64,000 nucleotides of DNA from Enterobacter asburiae (lineage in GTDB: Bacteria > Pseudomonadota > Gammaproteobacteria > Enterobacterales > Enterobacteriaceae). The stretch is from assembly GCF_008080435.1 (NCBI RefSeq), contig NZ_VRKN01000012.1:1-64000 (forward strand), in the 5' to 3' direction. The translations under genes and the position numbers were made by a program. The notes beneath the pieces are model-generated. The model was not told where the DNA came from. It saw nothing but the letters and a program-made list of their open reading frames with translations, and did not search any database. Shown in pieces: positions 9,442 to 19,793 of this stretch; position 1 is the first letter of the stretch, and each line of letters begins with the position of its first letter.

Positions 9442-10611
9442 TTAATCCAGATCTTTGCCAAGGGGAATCGCGCCCACTTCGCTGAAGTTGGCGACGCTTG
9501 CGGATTTTTCATAAAAACGGGGCGCGAGGGCGTTCGTCCCGCCGGTACGGTAAAACGGGTCATCGCGCTGAATCGGCAGCGAGACCACGCTGCGGGTAAT
9601 GGCGGATTTATAGATCGCGGTGATCAGCTCCAGCGAGCGTTTGCCCTGCAGGCCATCCACTAACGGCGCCGTGCCGTGCTCGATGGCATAAAGCAGATCG
9701 TTAATCTGCCCGGTGTGCAGCGTCCATTCAAGCTTCGGCGTCTCCTGAAAAACGGCGTTGAGCTGCGCTTCTCGCTCCCGGTCGTTGGTTTCCTGCGGGA
9801 AGCCGTTATCGGCGCTGACGCTGGCAAAGGCCTGCCACGGCGCGGAGATGCGCGCTTTATCGCCCTGAATGATAATTTTCTGATCTTCGCCGTGGTGCAC
9901 GACCGAGGCGGTAAGCTGCGTGAGCGCGCCGCTGGGGTATTTGAAGATCGCGGCGCTGAGGTCTTCGACTTCAGCGTTGTCGTGCGCCACGTTGGTCATC
10001 ATCGCCACCACCTCGGACGGGAAGCCGAGCATCCACTGAATGGCGTCGATGTGGTGAACCGCGTGGTTGAGGGTGCAGCCGCCTCCCTCTTTTTCCCAGG
10101 TGCCGCGCCACCACAGGTCGTAGTAGCAGTGTCCGCGCCACCAGAACGAATCCACCTGCGCGTGACAGATCTTGCCCGCGAGCCCCGAGTCCAGCGTCGC
10201 TTTTAAACGCCAGAAGGCATCGGTAAAGCGGTTCTGCGCAATGATGGCGAGCGTTTTGCCGCTGGCCTTTTGCGCGGCGATCATCGCGTCGCACTCTTCC
10301 AGCGAGGCGGCCATCGGTTTTTCGCACAGTACGTGGCACCCCGCATTCAGGGCATCAATGCTGATCTCTGCGTGGACGTAGGGCGGCGTGCAGACGTCGA
10401 CGATGTCGATATCCGGCTCTGACGCCAGCATCTGCTGGTGGCTGTCATACACGCGGGCGTCCGTCAGACCGTAGCGCGTTTTTTTCTCGTGGGCTTTTTC
10501 CGGGTAGATATCCACCAGCGCGACGATCCGGCAGCGTTGGCCGAACTGCAAATAGCCCTGAATATGGTTATGCGAGATATTCCCTGTTCCCACAATAGCG
10601 ACATTTAACAT
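9442..10611 (-). CDS. Gfo/Idh/MocA family oxidoreductase (3)
   Basis: The 389-residue protein has a canonical Rossmann motif (GTGNISHNH, from residue 8), EKP at 97-99 and the H-x3-D block LNHAVHHIDAIQWMLG. I chose the ATG at 10611 over an upstream frame opening at 10647, because the Rossmann strand starts there and GGAGAAG is well placed. It is 16 bases downstream of the first gene of the operon. It probably oxidises or reduces a sugar-derived substrate; nothing in the sequence identifies it. Confidence 0.87.
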   Translation of the reverse strand: MLNVAIVGTGNISHNHIQGYLQFGQRCRIVALVDIYPEKAHEKKTRYGLTDARVYDSHQQMLASEPDIDIVDVCTPPYVHAEISIDALNAGCHVLCEKPMAASLEECDAMIAAQKASGKTLAIIAQNRFTDAFWRLKATLDSGLAGKICHAQVDSFWWRGHCYYDLWWRGTWEKEGGGCTLNHAVHHIDAIQWMLGFPSEVVAMMTNVAHDNAEVEDLSAAIFKYPSGALTQLTASVVHHGEDQKIIIQGDKARISAPWQAFASVSADNGFPQETNDREREAQLNAVFQETPKLEWTLHTGQINDLLYAIEHGTAPLVDGLQGKRSLELITAIYKSAITRSVVSLPIQRDDPFYRTGGTNALAPRFYEKSASVANFSEVGAIPLGKDLD

Positions 10612-10627
10612 CAATTCTTCTCCGGAG

Positions 10628-11779
10628 TTACCAGGTGCCGGAGGCATCCAGCGTGACGCTGGCTGTCTCTTTAGCCACTGAGGTGCTGATGCGCTGTTGA
10701 AGCAGGCGCAGATACTGTTTCTCGTTGATCGGGAGTTCGACCCAGTCGTCGGTCCAGGTGGAGAGGTGCATGGCGTTGGAGAGCGTCAACCCGTGGATCC
10801 CTTCCAGACCCGGCGCAATGAGCGGCTCACCGCGCAGGATGGCGGCACAGAAGTTGGCGGTAATGACGTGGTGTTCGCTGCATTCCGGGGCGACCGGAAG
10901 CGTGACCTCCCAGCATTCGGGTTCCCCAAAACCGTTTTGCCAGCGGGCGTTGAAGGCGGTTTCAGATTCACGCAGCCGCCAGTAGCGTAGCTTGCCCTCT
11001 TCGACGACCACCTTGCCGCGATCGCCGACGATTTCCAGCCGGTTGGTGCCCGGCGTTTCCGCCACGGTGGTGATAAACACGCCCGTCGCGCCGTTGGCAT
11101 ACTCGGCGTAGGCGGTGACCTCGTCTTCCACTTCGATTTCGCGATGTTTACCGAACTGGCAGAACGCGCGCAGGCGGACCGGCATGCCCACCAGCCACTG
11201 CCAGAGATCGAGCTGATGCGGGTCCTGGTTGAGCAATACGCCGCCGCCTTCTCCTTTCCAGGTGGCGCGCCAGCCGCCGGAGTTGTAGTAGCTTTGCGAG
11301 CGATACCAGTTGGTGATGATCCAGTTGGAGCGGCGGATCTCACCCAGCTCGCCGCTGTCGATAAGATCTTTCACCTTCTGGTAGAGCGGATTCGGGCGCT
11401 GGTTGTACATGATGCCGAACACCACATCGCACGCCTGGGCGCAGGCGTTCATCTCCTGCACCTGCGCCGTATACACGCCCGCCGGTTTTTCACACAGGGT
11501 ATGGATGCCGTTGCGCATCGCCAGCATCGACAGGCGCGGATGCTCGTAGTGCGGCGTGGCGACAATCACCGCGTCGATAAGCCCACTCTGGAGCATCTCC
11601 TGCGCGTCGCTGAATAAGGGGAGGGTGCCGACCAGCTGGCGGATAGCGGGGTGCTTTTCCGGTGCATTATCGCAAACCGCCGCCAGGCAGGCGTCACTGA
11701 CCGTACCCGCCAGTAAATAACGCGCATGGACCGTACCGATATTCCCTATTCCAATAATGCCAAAACGTACCTTCTCCAT
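10628..11779 (-). CDS. Gfo/Idh/MocA family oxidoreductase (4), first gene of the operon
   Basis: The 383-residue protein starts MEKVRFGIIGIGNIG with an intact Rossmann motif, EKP at 97-99 and LNQDPHQLDLWQWLVG as the active-site block. The upstream in-frame extension to 11968 is rejected, because AAGGTGTGAC precedes the ATG at 11779 and the family N terminus starts there. As first gene after the divergent regulator it defines the promoter side of a four-gene operon: oxidoreductase, oxidoreductase, divergent oxidoreductase, conventional oxidoreductase and then the symporter make five genes counting the transporter. Confidence 0.87.
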   Translation of the reverse strand: MEKVRFGIIGIGNIGTVHARYLLAGTVSDACLAAVCDNAPEKHPAIRQLVGTLPLFSDAQEMLQSGLIDAVIVATPHYEHPRLSMLAMRNGIHTLCEKPAGVYTAQVQEMNACAQACDVVFGIMYNQRPNPLYQKVKDLIDSGELGEIRRSNWIITNWYRSQSYYNSGGWRATWKGEGGGVLLNQDPHQLDLWQWLVGMPVRLRAFCQFGKHREIEVEDEVTAYAEYANGATGVFITTVAETPGTNRLEIVGDRGKVVVEEGKLRYWRLRESETAFNARWQNGFGEPECWEVTLPVAPECSEHHVITANFCAAILRGEPLIAPGLEGIHGLTLSNAMHLSTWTDDWVELPINEKQYLRLLQQRISTSVAKETASVTLDASGTW

Positions 11780-11854
11780 GTCACACCTTAATTTCAGTTG
11801 AAATGAGTGATGACCGGAAAATAGGAAAGGGGAGGCGCAGCGACAATGTGTTTT

Positions 11855-11870
11855 TGTGAGAATACTCGCA
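11855..11870. promoter_or_regulatory. CRP-like binding site in the divergent regulatory region
   Basis: TGTGA-GAATAC-TCGCA matches the CRP consensus TGTGA-N6-TCACA at 9 of 10 positions. It lies 76 bases upstream of the operon start codon and 102 bases upstream of the LacI-family gene. Catabolite control of a sugar operon is expected. Confidence 0.6.
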
Positions 11871-11927
11871 AGGTGATTAAGTAATCTCCAGGCTTTCTGA
11901 AATTTGGTTTTAAAATCAACGGACTGT

Positions 11928-11947
11928 TTCTGCAAATATTTGCAAAA
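11928..11947. promoter_or_regulatory. Candidate LacI-family operator
   Basis: The core TGCAAATATTTGCA (11931-11944) is a perfect 14-base palindrome, and flanking T and A runs extend the symmetry. It lies 28 bases before the LacI-family start codon, well placed for autorepression and control of the divergent operon. Confidence 0.6.
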
Positions 11948-11971
11948 ACTGAATGAGAGCGAGGTCACACT

Positions 11972-13030
11972 ATGCCCGGCAGGTTGAAAATGGAGGAAAT
12001 TGCGGCCCTGACGGGCTATTCCGTCAGCACGGTTTCGCGGGTATTAAGCGGCAAGTCTTACACCAGCGATAAAGCCAGGGAGGCGATCGTTCGCACCGCG
12101 CGTGAATTAGGTGTGCTGGAGTCAATGGCGAGCGGAAGACTATTAATTAACGGTATCGCTGTTTTTGCACCGGAAAGAACCTTTCAGGGGCGCGGAGATA
12201 TTTTTTATCTGGAAGTGACGAAAGGGATCGCTGAAGCCTGCTCGCGGCACAACGTGTGGGTCAGCTGCTGTGGTTTAGAAGAACAGCACGCCGATGTGAA
12301 AGTCTTTATGGAGAAGGCCAGTCATAAGAATATCAACGCGATAATTATTATTGGGACCGATGATTCCACCATATTTAAGCTGGCGAGCACGCTGAATAAG
12401 CCCTGCGTTTTGATTAATTCCGTTGATCGGGATCGGGTGCTGGATGCGGTATCACCCGATCACCGGGCGATTGGTTTCACCGCCATGCAGTACCTTTTTG
12501 AGCAGGGGCATCGCCGTGTGCTCACGCTCACCTGCCTGCGGCGGGATACGCTGTATGCACGTCTGGACGGCATCAAAGAGGCGTATCGCCATTTTCACGT
12601 GGCCTTTGATCCCCAGCACGATTTGCTCGTGACGGAGTGGTTTACCGCTGAAGAGGCCGAGCAGGCGCTGGATGCGTGGCTGTTGAGTCATGACCGATCG
12701 CAGTGGCCGGAGGTGATTTTCCCGAACAGTACCCGCATGACGGAAGGCGTGGTCAGGGCGTTAACGCGCCACGGGCTGCGCATTCCGGAAGACATTTCGT
12801 TGATTACGACCGATTTTGCATGGAATTTAGCGCACCGTCTGGAAAAACCGGTCACGGGCGTCACGGTGCCCTGCCGCGAGCTGGGGATTGAGGCCGTTCA
12901 TCTGCTGCAAACGCGGCTCAACCGACCGCAGGCACCGGTCTTTAATCTGCTGTTGCAGGGCAAAGTGATGGATTACGGTTCGGTCAGCAATGCCACGCGC
13001 CACGCGGCTCGCGTGGCGCTGGATCGGTAA
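11972..13030 (+). CDS. LacI-family transcriptional regulator of the symporter/oxidoreductase operon
   Basis: The 352-residue protein has an N-terminal LacI helix-turn-helix (MEEIAALTGYSVSTVSRVLSG, residues 7-27), a hinge helix region and a periplasmic-binding-protein-like effector domain (from about residue 60). It is divergent from the sugar oxidoreductase operon and very probably represses it until a sugar effector binds. Two binding sites are visible in the 192-base gap. The stop codon directly abuts that of the convergent msrA, with no spacer. Confidence 0.9.
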   Translation: MPGRLKMEEIAALTGYSVSTVSRVLSGKSYTSDKAREAIVRTARELGVLESMASGRLLINGIAVFAPERTFQGRGDIFYLEVTKGIAEACSRHNVWVSCCGLEEQHADVKVFMEKASHKNINAIIIIGTDDSTIFKLASTLNKPCVLINSVDRDRVLDAVSPDHRAIGFTAMQYLFEQGHRRVLTLTCLRRDTLYARLDGIKEAYRHFHVAFDPQHDLLVTEWFTAEEAEQALDAWLLSHDRSQWPEVIFPNSTRMTEGVVRALTRHGLRIPEDISLITTDFAWNLAHRLEKPVTGVTVPCRELGIEAVHLLQTRLNRPQAPVFNLLLQGKVMDYGSVSNATRHAARVALDR

Positions 13031-13672
13031 TCAGGCCAGCTGTGGCGGCAGGCAGACGCCGATGCCCCCGATACCGCAATAGCCGTACGGGTTTTTATGC
13101 AGATACTGCTGGTGATCGTCCTCGGCATAGTAGAACGGTTTCGCCGTCGCGATTTCCGTGGTCACCTCGCGCGTATCGCCCGCTTCACGCATGGCCTGCT
13201 GGAAACGCTCAAGGCTGGCGCGCGCGGCGGCATCCTGCTCAGGCGTGAGCGGATAAATGGCCGAGCGGTACTGGGTGCCATGGTCGTTGCCCTGACGCAT
13301 GCCCTGCGCCGGGTCGTGGTTTTCCCAGAAGACCTGCAGAAGCTGCTCGTAGCTAATCACTTCAGGGTCATAGACCACGCGTACCGCTTCCGCATGCCCG
13401 GTTTCGCCGGAGCAGACTTCGCGATAGGTAGGATTTGGCGTGTAACCTCCCGTGTAGCCAGCCGCCGTGCTGTAAACGCCGGGCAGCTGCCAGAAGAGGC
13501 GCTCAACGCCCCAGAAACAGCCCATGGCGAACAGGGCGATTTCCATTCCCTCCGGCACGTTGGTCATGGAATGGTTATTGACGGCGTGTAAGGTCGCCAC
13601 AGGCATAGGGGTGTTGCGTCCCGGTAATGCATCGGTTTGTGAAACCAGATGCTTTTTGTCGAATAAACTCAC
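13031..13672 (-). CDS. msrA: Peptide-methionine (S)-S-oxide reductase MsrA
   Basis: MsrA reduces methionine-S-sulfoxide in oxidised proteins, using thioredoxin. The 213-residue protein has the catalytic motif GCFWG at 51-55 (catalytic Cys52), a conserved [12 protein letters not shown] block, and resolving cysteines near the C terminus ([12 protein letters not shown]). The length equals the enterobacterial family. It is divergent from tamA, as in E. coli. Confidence 0.97.
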   Translation of the reverse strand: MSLFDKKHLVSQTDALPGRNTPMPVATLHAVNNHSMTNVPEGMEIALFAMGCFWGVERLFWQLPGVYSTAAGYTGGYTPNPTYREVCSGETGHAEAVRVVYDPEVISYEQLLQVFWENHDPAQGMRQGNDHGTQYRSAIYPLTPEQDAAARASLERFQQAMREAGDTREVTTEIATAKPFYYAEDDHQQYLHKNPYGYCGIGGIGVCLPPQLA

Positions 13673-13896
13673 GATGGGGCCTCCCGGGGTGCGATGTTTC
13701 AGTTAAGGTTGTCACGAAGCGTTTAATTGAACACAATAAATGCGCTGAATGAGTCTAGATTTAATCATAAGAAATATTTGGGTGTTACACCCATTTTCAA
13801 CCCGCGATTTGGGTTTTTGGCCAACAGGCCGTGTTTTGCCGCGGAGCGGCACTTCATTTGCTTCCAGGGTGGAAACAGGGATATTCAGGAGAAAAC

Positions 13897-15630
13897 GTGA
13901 CAAAAATCCGCCAGTTATGTTTGGTCAGTGTGTTGCTGACAAGCGGGATTGCCAGCGCGGCGAATGTCCGTTTGCAGGTTGAGGGGTTATCCGGGGCGCT
14001 GGAAAAAAACGTGCGTGCGCAGCTGTCGACCATCCAGAGTGATGAGGTGACGCCGGACCGGCGTTTTCGCGCGCGCGTCGATGACGCCATCCGTGAAGGG
14101 CTGAAAGCGCTGGGGTATTACGAACCCACCATTGATTTCGATCTCCGCCCGCCGCCAAAGAAGGGGCGCCAGGTCCTTATTGCCCGCGTTTCGCCGGGTG
14201 AGCCGGTACTGATTGGCGGCACGAACGTCATCCTGCGCGGCGGAGCGCGTACCGACCGGGATTACCTGGACCTGCTCAGCACGCGGCCGAAAATCGGTAC
14301 CGTGCTTAACCACGGTGACTACGACCATTTCAAAAAAGAGCTGACGAGCGTTTCCCTGCGTAAGGGCTACTTCGACAGCCAGTTCAATAAAAGCCAGCTG
14401 GGCATTGCGCTGGATCGACGTCAGGCCTTCTGGGATATCGACTACGACAGCGGGGAACGCTATCGCTTTGGCGATGTGACGTTTGAAGGTTCACAAATTC
14501 GTGAAGAGTACCTGCAAAACCTCGTGCCGTTCAAAAAAGGGGATTACTACCAGTCGAGGGACCTGGCGGAACTGAACCGTCGCCTCTCCGCCACCGGCTG
14601 GTTTAACTCCGTGGTTGTCGCACCGGAATTTGATAAGTCTCGCAAAACCAAGGTGTTGCCGCTGCATGGCGTTGTCTCGCCGCGCACCGAGAACACCATT
14701 GAGACCGGTGTTGGCTACTCGACGGATGTCGGACCACGCGTGAAAACCTCGTGGAAAAAACCGTGGATGAACTCGTACGGTCACAGCCTGACCACCAGCC
14801 TGAGCCTCTCTGCACCCGAGCAGCAGCTGGATTTCAGCTACAAAATGCCGCTGCTGAAAAATCCGCTTGAGCAATATTACCTTCTGCAGGGCGGTTTTAA
14901 GCGCACCGATTTGAACGACACCAGGCAGGACTCTACGACGCTTGCGGTCTCCCGCTTTTGGGATCTCTCCAGCGGATGGCAGCGCGCCATTAACCTGCGC
15001 TGGAGCCTGGACCACTTTACCCAGGCCAACGTCACCAATACCACCATGCTGCTTTATCCGGGCGTGATGATCAGCCGTACCCGCTCGCGTGGAGGCCTGA
15101 TGCCGACCTGGGGCGACTCACAGCGCTACTCCATCGATTATTCCAACTCCGCCTGGGGCTCCGACGTGGACTTCTCCGTCATGCAGGCGCAAAACGTCTG
15201 GATCCGCACGCTGTATGACAAACACCGCTTTGTGATGCGCGGCAATCTCGGCTGGATTGAAACGGGAGACTTCGAGCGCGTTCCGCCGGATCTGCGCTTC
15301 TTCGCCGGGGGCGACCGCAGCATTCGTGGGTATAAGTACAAATCGATCTCACCTGAGAACGAAAAGGGCCAGCTAACCGGTGCGTCAAAACTGGCGACGG
15401 GATCGCTGGAGTATCAGTACAACGTCAGCGGAAAGTGGTGGGGCGCCATGTTTGTTGACGGCGGTGAAGCGGTGAACGATATCCGCCATAGCGACTTTAA
15501 AACCGGCGCGGGCGTGGGCGTACGCTGGCAGTCACCCGTCGGGCCCATCAAGCTCGATTTCGCCGTGCCTGTCGGCGACAAAGAAGAACACGGATTACAG
15601 TTTTACATCGGTCTGGGGCCTGAATTATGA
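13897..15630 (+). CDS. tamA: Translocation and assembly module outer-membrane protein TamA
   Basis: TamA is an Omp85-family outer-membrane protein. With TamB it helps assemble certain outer-membrane proteins and move lipids between the membranes. The start is a GTG at 13897, with AGGAG 5 bases upstream. It gives a signal peptide and 577 residues, the exact E. coli length. Three POTRA domains occupy roughly residues 22-265. The 16-strand barrel carries the conserved [11 protein letters not shown] motif and ends in GLGPEL. The last codons overlap the start of tamB (ATGA), so the two are translationally coupled. Confidence 0.96.
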   Translation: MTKIRQLCLVSVLLTSGIASAANVRLQVEGLSGALEKNVRAQLSTIQSDEVTPDRRFRARVDDAIREGLKALGYYEPTIDFDLRPPPKKGRQVLIARVSPGEPVLIGGTNVILRGGARTDRDYLDLLSTRPKIGTVLNHGDYDHFKKELTSVSLRKGYFDSQFNKSQLGIALDRRQAFWDIDYDSGERYRFGDVTFEGSQIREEYLQNLVPFKKGDYYQSRDLAELNRRLSATGWFNSVVVAPEFDKSRKTKVLPLHGVVSPRTENTIETGVGYSTDVGPRVKTSWKKPWMNSYGHSLTTSLSLSAPEQQLDFSYKMPLLKNPLEQYYLLQGGFKRTDLNDTRQDSTTLAVSRFWDLSSGWQRAINLRWSLDHFTQANVTNTTMLLYPGVMISRTRSRGGLMPTWGDSQRYSIDYSNSAWGSDVDFSVMQAQNVWIRTLYDKHRFVMRGNLGWIETGDFERVPPDLRFFAGGDRSIRGYKYKSISPENEKGQLTGASKLATGSLEYQYNVSGKWWGAMFVDGGEAVNDIRHSDFKTGAGVGVRWQSPVGPIKLDFAVPVGDKEEHGLQFYIGLGPEL

Positions 15631-18600
15631 GTTTATGGAAGAAAATAAGCCTCGGGGTGCTGATTTTTATCGTGCTGCTGCTCGGTACGGTGGCGTTTCT
15701 GGTGGGAACGACGACCGGGCTGCATCTACTGTTTAACGCTGCGAACCGCTGGGTGCCCGGGCTGGAGATTGGCCAGGTAACGGGCGGCTGGCGCGATCTG
15801 CGTCTGAAAAACATCCGCTACGAGCAGCCGGGCGTGGCGGTGAACGCCGGGGAGTTCCATCTGGCGGTGAAGCTGGGCTGTCTGCGTGACAGCAAGCTCT
15901 GCGTCAACGATCTGTCGCTTAAAGACGTCAACGTGGCGATAGATTCGAAAAAAATGCCGAAGTCTGCACCGGTCGAGGAGGAAGACAGCGGCCCGCTGAA
16001 TCTCTCCACGCCGTACCCGATCGCGCTCTATCGGGTGGCGCTGGATAACGTCAATATCAAAATCGACGACACCACCGTGTCCGTGATGGATTTCACCTCC
16101 GGCCTGCGCTGGCAGGAGAAAAACCTCACCCTGACGCCGACGTCCCTGCAGGGCTTACTGATCGCGCTGCCGAAAGTGGCCGACGTGGCGCAGGAAGAGA
16201 TCGTCGAGCCGAAGATCCAGAACCCGCAGCCGGAAGAAAAGCCGCTGGGCGAAACGCTGAAAGATCTCTTCTCGAAGCCTGTCCTGCCGGAAATGACCGA
16301 CGTTCATCTGCCGCTGAATCTCAACATTGAGGAGTTTAAAGGCGAGCAGCTGCGCCTGACCGGCGATACCGATCTGACGGTCTACACCATGCTGCTGAAA
16401 GTCAGCAGCATTGACGGCAACATGAAGCTCGACGCGCTGGATATCGACACCAACCAGGGCTCGGTGAATGCGTCGGGGAATGCGCTGCTGCGCGACAACT
16501 GGCCGGTGGATATTACGCTGAACAGTGCCCTCAACATCGATCCGCTCAAGGGCGAAAAGGTGAAGGTCAAAGTGGGCGGCGCGCTGCGCGATAAGCTGGA
16601 TGTCGGGGTGAATCTCTCCGGTCCGGTGGACTTGGTTCTGCGCGCGCAAACCCAGCTGGCAGAAGCCGGTTTACCGCTTAACCTCGAAATTGTCAGCAAG
16701 CAGCTTTACTGGCCATTCACCGGCGAAAAGCAGTTCCAGGCCGATGACATGAAGCTGAAGCTGAGCGGCAAGATGACCGATTACACGCTGTCGTTCCGCA
16801 CCGCGGTGAAGGGGCAGGGCGTGCCGCCCGCGAACATCACGCTGGATGCGAAGGGCAACGAACAGCAGGTTAACCTCGACAAGCTGACCGTCGCGGCGCT
16901 GGAAGGCAAAACCGAGCTGACCGCACTGCTCGACTGGCAGCAGGCGATCAGCTGGCGCGGCGAGCTGAAGCTCACGGGTATTAACACCGCTAAAGAGGTG
17001 CCGGACTGGCCGTCGAAACTGGATGGTCTGATTAAAACGCGCGGCAGTTTGTACGGCGGTACGTGGCAGATGGACGTGCCGGAAATTAAGCTCACCGGGA
17101 ACGTGAAGCAGAACAAGGTTAACGTTGAAGGCTCGGTGAAAGGTAACAGCTATCTGCAGTGGATTATCCCGGGGCTGCACGTGGCGCTGGGCCGCAACAC
17201 GGCGGATATCAAAGGCGAGCTGGGGGTGAAAGATCTCAACCTTGACGCCACCATCGACGCGCCGAATCTGGATAACGCCCTGCCGGGTCTGGGCGGCACC
17301 GCGAAAGGTCTCGTGAAAGTGCGCGGCACCGTGGATGCGCCGCAGCTGCTGGCGGACATTACCGCCAATAACCTGCGCTGGCAGGAGCTGAGCGTTGCCC
17401 GCGTCCGCGTGGAAGGGGATGTGAAATCCACCGATCAGATCGGGGGTAATCTGAACCTGCGCGTGGAGCGCATTTCTCAGCCGGATGTGAACATTAACCT
17501 GGTCACCCTGGACGCCAAAGGGAACGAAAAGCAGCACGATCTCCAGCTGCGCGTGCAGGGCGAGCCGGTCTCCGGCCAGCTGCACCTGACCGGCAGCTTT
17601 GACCGCAAAGAAGCGCGCTGGAAAGGGACGCTGGATAACACGCGTTTCAACACCCCGGTCGGGCCGCTGGTGCTGTCGCGTTCCATCGCGCTGGACTACC
17701 GCAACGCCGAGCAGAAGATCAGCATTGGGCCACACTGCTGGACCAACCCGAATGCGGAACTGTGCGTGCCGCAGACCATTGATGCGGGCGCGGAAGGACG
17801 CGCGCAGATCAACCTCAACCGCTTTGATCTGGCGATGCTGAAGCCGTTTATGCCGGACACGACCCAGGCCAGCGGCGTCTTCAGCGGGAAAGCCGATGTG
17901 GCCTGGGACACCACCAAAGAGGGGCTGCCTCAGGGCAGCGTCACGCTGTCCGGGCGTAACGTGAAGGTGACGCAGGAGGTCAACGACGCGCCGCTTCCGG
18001 TGGCGTTTGATACCCTGAACCTGAGTGCCGATCTGCATAACAATCGCGCACAGCTGGGGTGGACAATCCGCCTGACCAACAACGGCCAGCTGGACGGGCA
18101 GGTCCAGATTACCGATCCGCAGGGACAGCGTAATCTGGGCGGCAACGTCAACATCCGTAACTTCAACCTGGCGATGGTGAACCCGATTTTCGCACGCGGG
18201 GAAAAAGCCGAGGGTATGCTGAACGCTAACCTGCGCCTGGCCGGCAACGCGCAAAGTCCGCAGCTGTTCGGTCAGTTGCGGCTCAGCGGCGTGGATATCG
18301 ACGGAAACTTCATGCCGTTTGACATGCAGCCCAGCCAGATCGCAATGAATTTCAACGGCATGAGCTCGACGCTGAGCGGCTCGGTATTAACGCAGCAAGG
18401 GCAAATCAACCTGAGCGGCGACGCGGACTGGAGCCAGCTCGACAACTGGCGCGCCCGTATTGCCGCGAAGGGCAGTAAGGTACGCATCACCGTACCGCCG
18501 ATGGTGCGCCTGGACGTCTCGCCTGATGTGGTCTTTGAAGCCACGCCAAGCCTCTTCACGCTTGACGGACGCGTCGACGTACCGTGGGCGCGCATCGTGG

Positions 18601-19403
18601 TTCACGACGTGCCGGAAAGTGCGGTCGGCGTCTCAAGTGATGAAGTTATGCTCAATGAAAATCTGAAACCTGTCGAACAGAAGAGCGCTGGCATACCGAT
18701 TAATAGTAACCTTATCGTGCACGTGGGGAATAACGTGCGGTTGGATGCGTTTGGGCTGAAGGCGAGGCTCACGGGTGACCTGAAAGTGGCGCAGGATAAA
18801 CAAGGGCTTGGCCTGAACGGGCAGATCAATATTCCTGAAGGGCGTTTCCACGCCTATGGTCAGGATCTGATTGTCCGCAAAGGCGAGCTGCTGTTCTCCG
18901 GTCCACCGGATCAGCCCCTGTTGAACATCGAAGCGATTCGTAACCCGGAAGCGACGGAAAACGACGTCATTGCTGGCGTTCGCGTCACCGGTTCTGCTGA
19001 CGAACCGAAGGCGGAGATCTTCTCTGACCCGGCAATGTCGCAGCAGGAAGCCCTCTCTTATCTGCTGCGTGGACAAGGTCTGGACAGCGGACAAAGCGAC
19101 AGTGCGGCGATGACCTCGATGTTAGTGGGTCTGGGGGTTGCACAAAGTGGGCAGGTTGTGGGTAAAATCGGCGAGACGTTCGGCGTAAGCAATCTGGCGC
19201 TGGACACCCAGGGCGTGGGTGACTCCTCGCAGGTGGTGGTCAGCGGCTATGTACTGCCGGGTCTGCAGGTAAAATATGGTGTGGGGATCTTTGACTCACT
19301 GGCAACACTCACGCTACGCTATCGCCTGATGCCTAAGCTATATCTGGAAGCAGTGTCCGGCGTAGACCAGGCACTTGATCTGCTCTATCAGTTTGAGTTT
19401 TAG
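15627..19403 (+). CDS. tamB: Translocation and assembly module inner-membrane protein TamB
   Basis: The 1258-residue AsmA/TamB-family protein (E. coli 1259) has one N-terminal membrane anchor (residues 7-28). A very long periplasmic beta-taco region follows, with the DUF490 domain at the C terminus. It bridges the periplasm and binds TamA through its C-terminal end. Its family (TamB, YhdP, YdbH) is implicated in phospholipid transport to the outer membrane. The gene starts inside the tamA stop and is followed after 2 bases by ytfP. Confidence 0.96.
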   Translation: MSLWKKISLGVLIFIVLLLGTVAFLVGTTTGLHLLFNAANRWVPGLEIGQVTGGWRDLRLKNIRYEQPGVAVNAGEFHLAVKLGCLRDSKLCVNDLSLKDVNVAIDSKKMPKSAPVEEEDSGPLNLSTPYPIALYRVALDNVNIKIDDTTVSVMDFTSGLRWQEKNLTLTPTSLQGLLIALPKVADVAQEEIVEPKIQNPQPEEKPLGETLKDLFSKPVLPEMTDVHLPLNLNIEEFKGEQLRLTGDTDLTVYTMLLKVSSIDGNMKLDALDIDTNQGSVNASGNALLRDNWPVDITLNSALNIDPLKGEKVKVKVGGALRDKLDVGVNLSGPVDLVLRAQTQLAEAGLPLNLEIVSKQLYWPFTGEKQFQADDMKLKLSGKMTDYTLSFRTAVKGQGVPPANITLDAKGNEQQVNLDKLTVAALEGKTELTALLDWQQAISWRGELKLTGINTAKEVPDWPSKLDGLIKTRGSLYGGTWQMDVPEIKLTGNVKQNKVNVEGSVKGNSYLQWIIPGLHVALGRNTADIKGELGVKDLNLDATIDAPNLDNALPGLGGTAKGLVKVRGTVDAPQLLADITANNLRWQELSVARVRVEGDVKSTDQIGGNLNLRVERISQPDVNINLVTLDAKGNEKQHDLQLRVQGEPVSGQLHLTGSFDRKEARWKGTLDNTRFNTPVGPLVLSRSIALDYRNAEQKISIGPHCWTNPNAELCVPQTIDAGAEGRAQINLNRFDLAMLKPFMPDTTQASGVFSGKADVAWDTTKEGLPQGSVTLSGRNVKVTQEVNDAPLPVAFDTLNLSADLHNNRAQLGWTIRLTNNGQLDGQVQITDPQGQRNLGGNVNIRNFNLAMVNPIFARGEKAEGMLNANLRLAGNAQSPQLFGQLRLSGVDIDGNFMPFDMQPSQIAMNFNGMSSTLSGSVLTQQGQINLSGDADWSQLDNWRARIAAKGSKVRITVPPMVRLDVSPDVVFEATPSLFTLDGRVDVPWARIVVHDVPESAVGVSSDEVMLNENLKPVEQKSAGIPINSNLIVHVGNNVRLDAFGLKARLTGDLKVAQDKQGLGLNGQINIPEGRFHAYGQDLIVRKGELLFSGPPDQPLLNIEAIRNPEATENDVIAGVRVTGSADEPKAEIFSDPAMSQQEALSYLLRGQGLDSGQSDSAAMTSMLVGLGVAQSGQVVGKIGETFGVSNLALDTQGVGDSSQVVVSGYVLPGLQVKYGVGIFDSLATLTLRYRLMPKLYLEAVSGVDQALDLLYQFEF

Positions 19404-19405
19404 CA

Positions 19406-19750
19406 ATGCGAATATTTGTCTACGGCAGTTTAAGAACCAGGCAAGGCAACAGTCACTGGATGACCAATGCCCTGCTGCTGGGGAATTACAATATCGAGAA
19501 CTACCAGTTGTACAGCCTGGGCCACTATCCAGGCGCGGTTCCGGGCGAAGGAACAGTACAGGGTGAAGTGTATCGTATTGATAACGCAACGCTTGCCGAA
19601 CTTGATGCCTTGCGCACCAGGGGCGGTGAGTACGCGCGCCAGTTGATCCAGACGCCGTACGGAAGTGCGTGGATGTATGTCTACCAGCGTCCGGTCGAAG
19701 GGTTAACGCGAATTGTAAGCGGTAACTGGTTAGACAGAGACCAGTACTGA
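19406..19750 (+). CDS. ytfP: Gamma-glutamylcyclotransferase-fold protein YtfP
   Basis: The 114-residue protein of the GGCT-like family has the YGSL substrate-binding loop near the N terminus (RIFVYGSLRTRQGN), and the glutamate-bearing stretch GEVYRI follows mid-protein. The substrate in bacteria is uncertain. It is the third gene of the tamA-tamB-ytfP operon and is followed by a strong terminator. Confidence 0.93.
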   Translation: MRIFVYGSLRTRQGNSHWMTNALLLGNYNIENYQLYSLGHYPGAVPGEGTVQGEVYRIDNATLAELDALRTRGGEYARQLIQTPYGSAWMYVYQRPVEGLTRIVSGNWLDRDQY

Positions 19751-19756
19751 AAAACG

Positions 19757-19788
19757 ACAACGCCACCGTGAGGTGGCGTTGTTTTTTT
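19757..19788 (+). terminator. Terminator of tamA-tamB-ytfP
   Basis: An 11-bp stem (ACAACGCCACC and GGTGGCGTTGT) with a GTGA loop is followed by a T run on the plus strand. Confidence 0.88.
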
Positions 19789-19793
19789 ATGGG

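Noticed and set aside
16671..18254. A 527-codon open frame antisense to tamB
   Set aside because: Shadow of the conserved tamB gene, with no domain or start signal.
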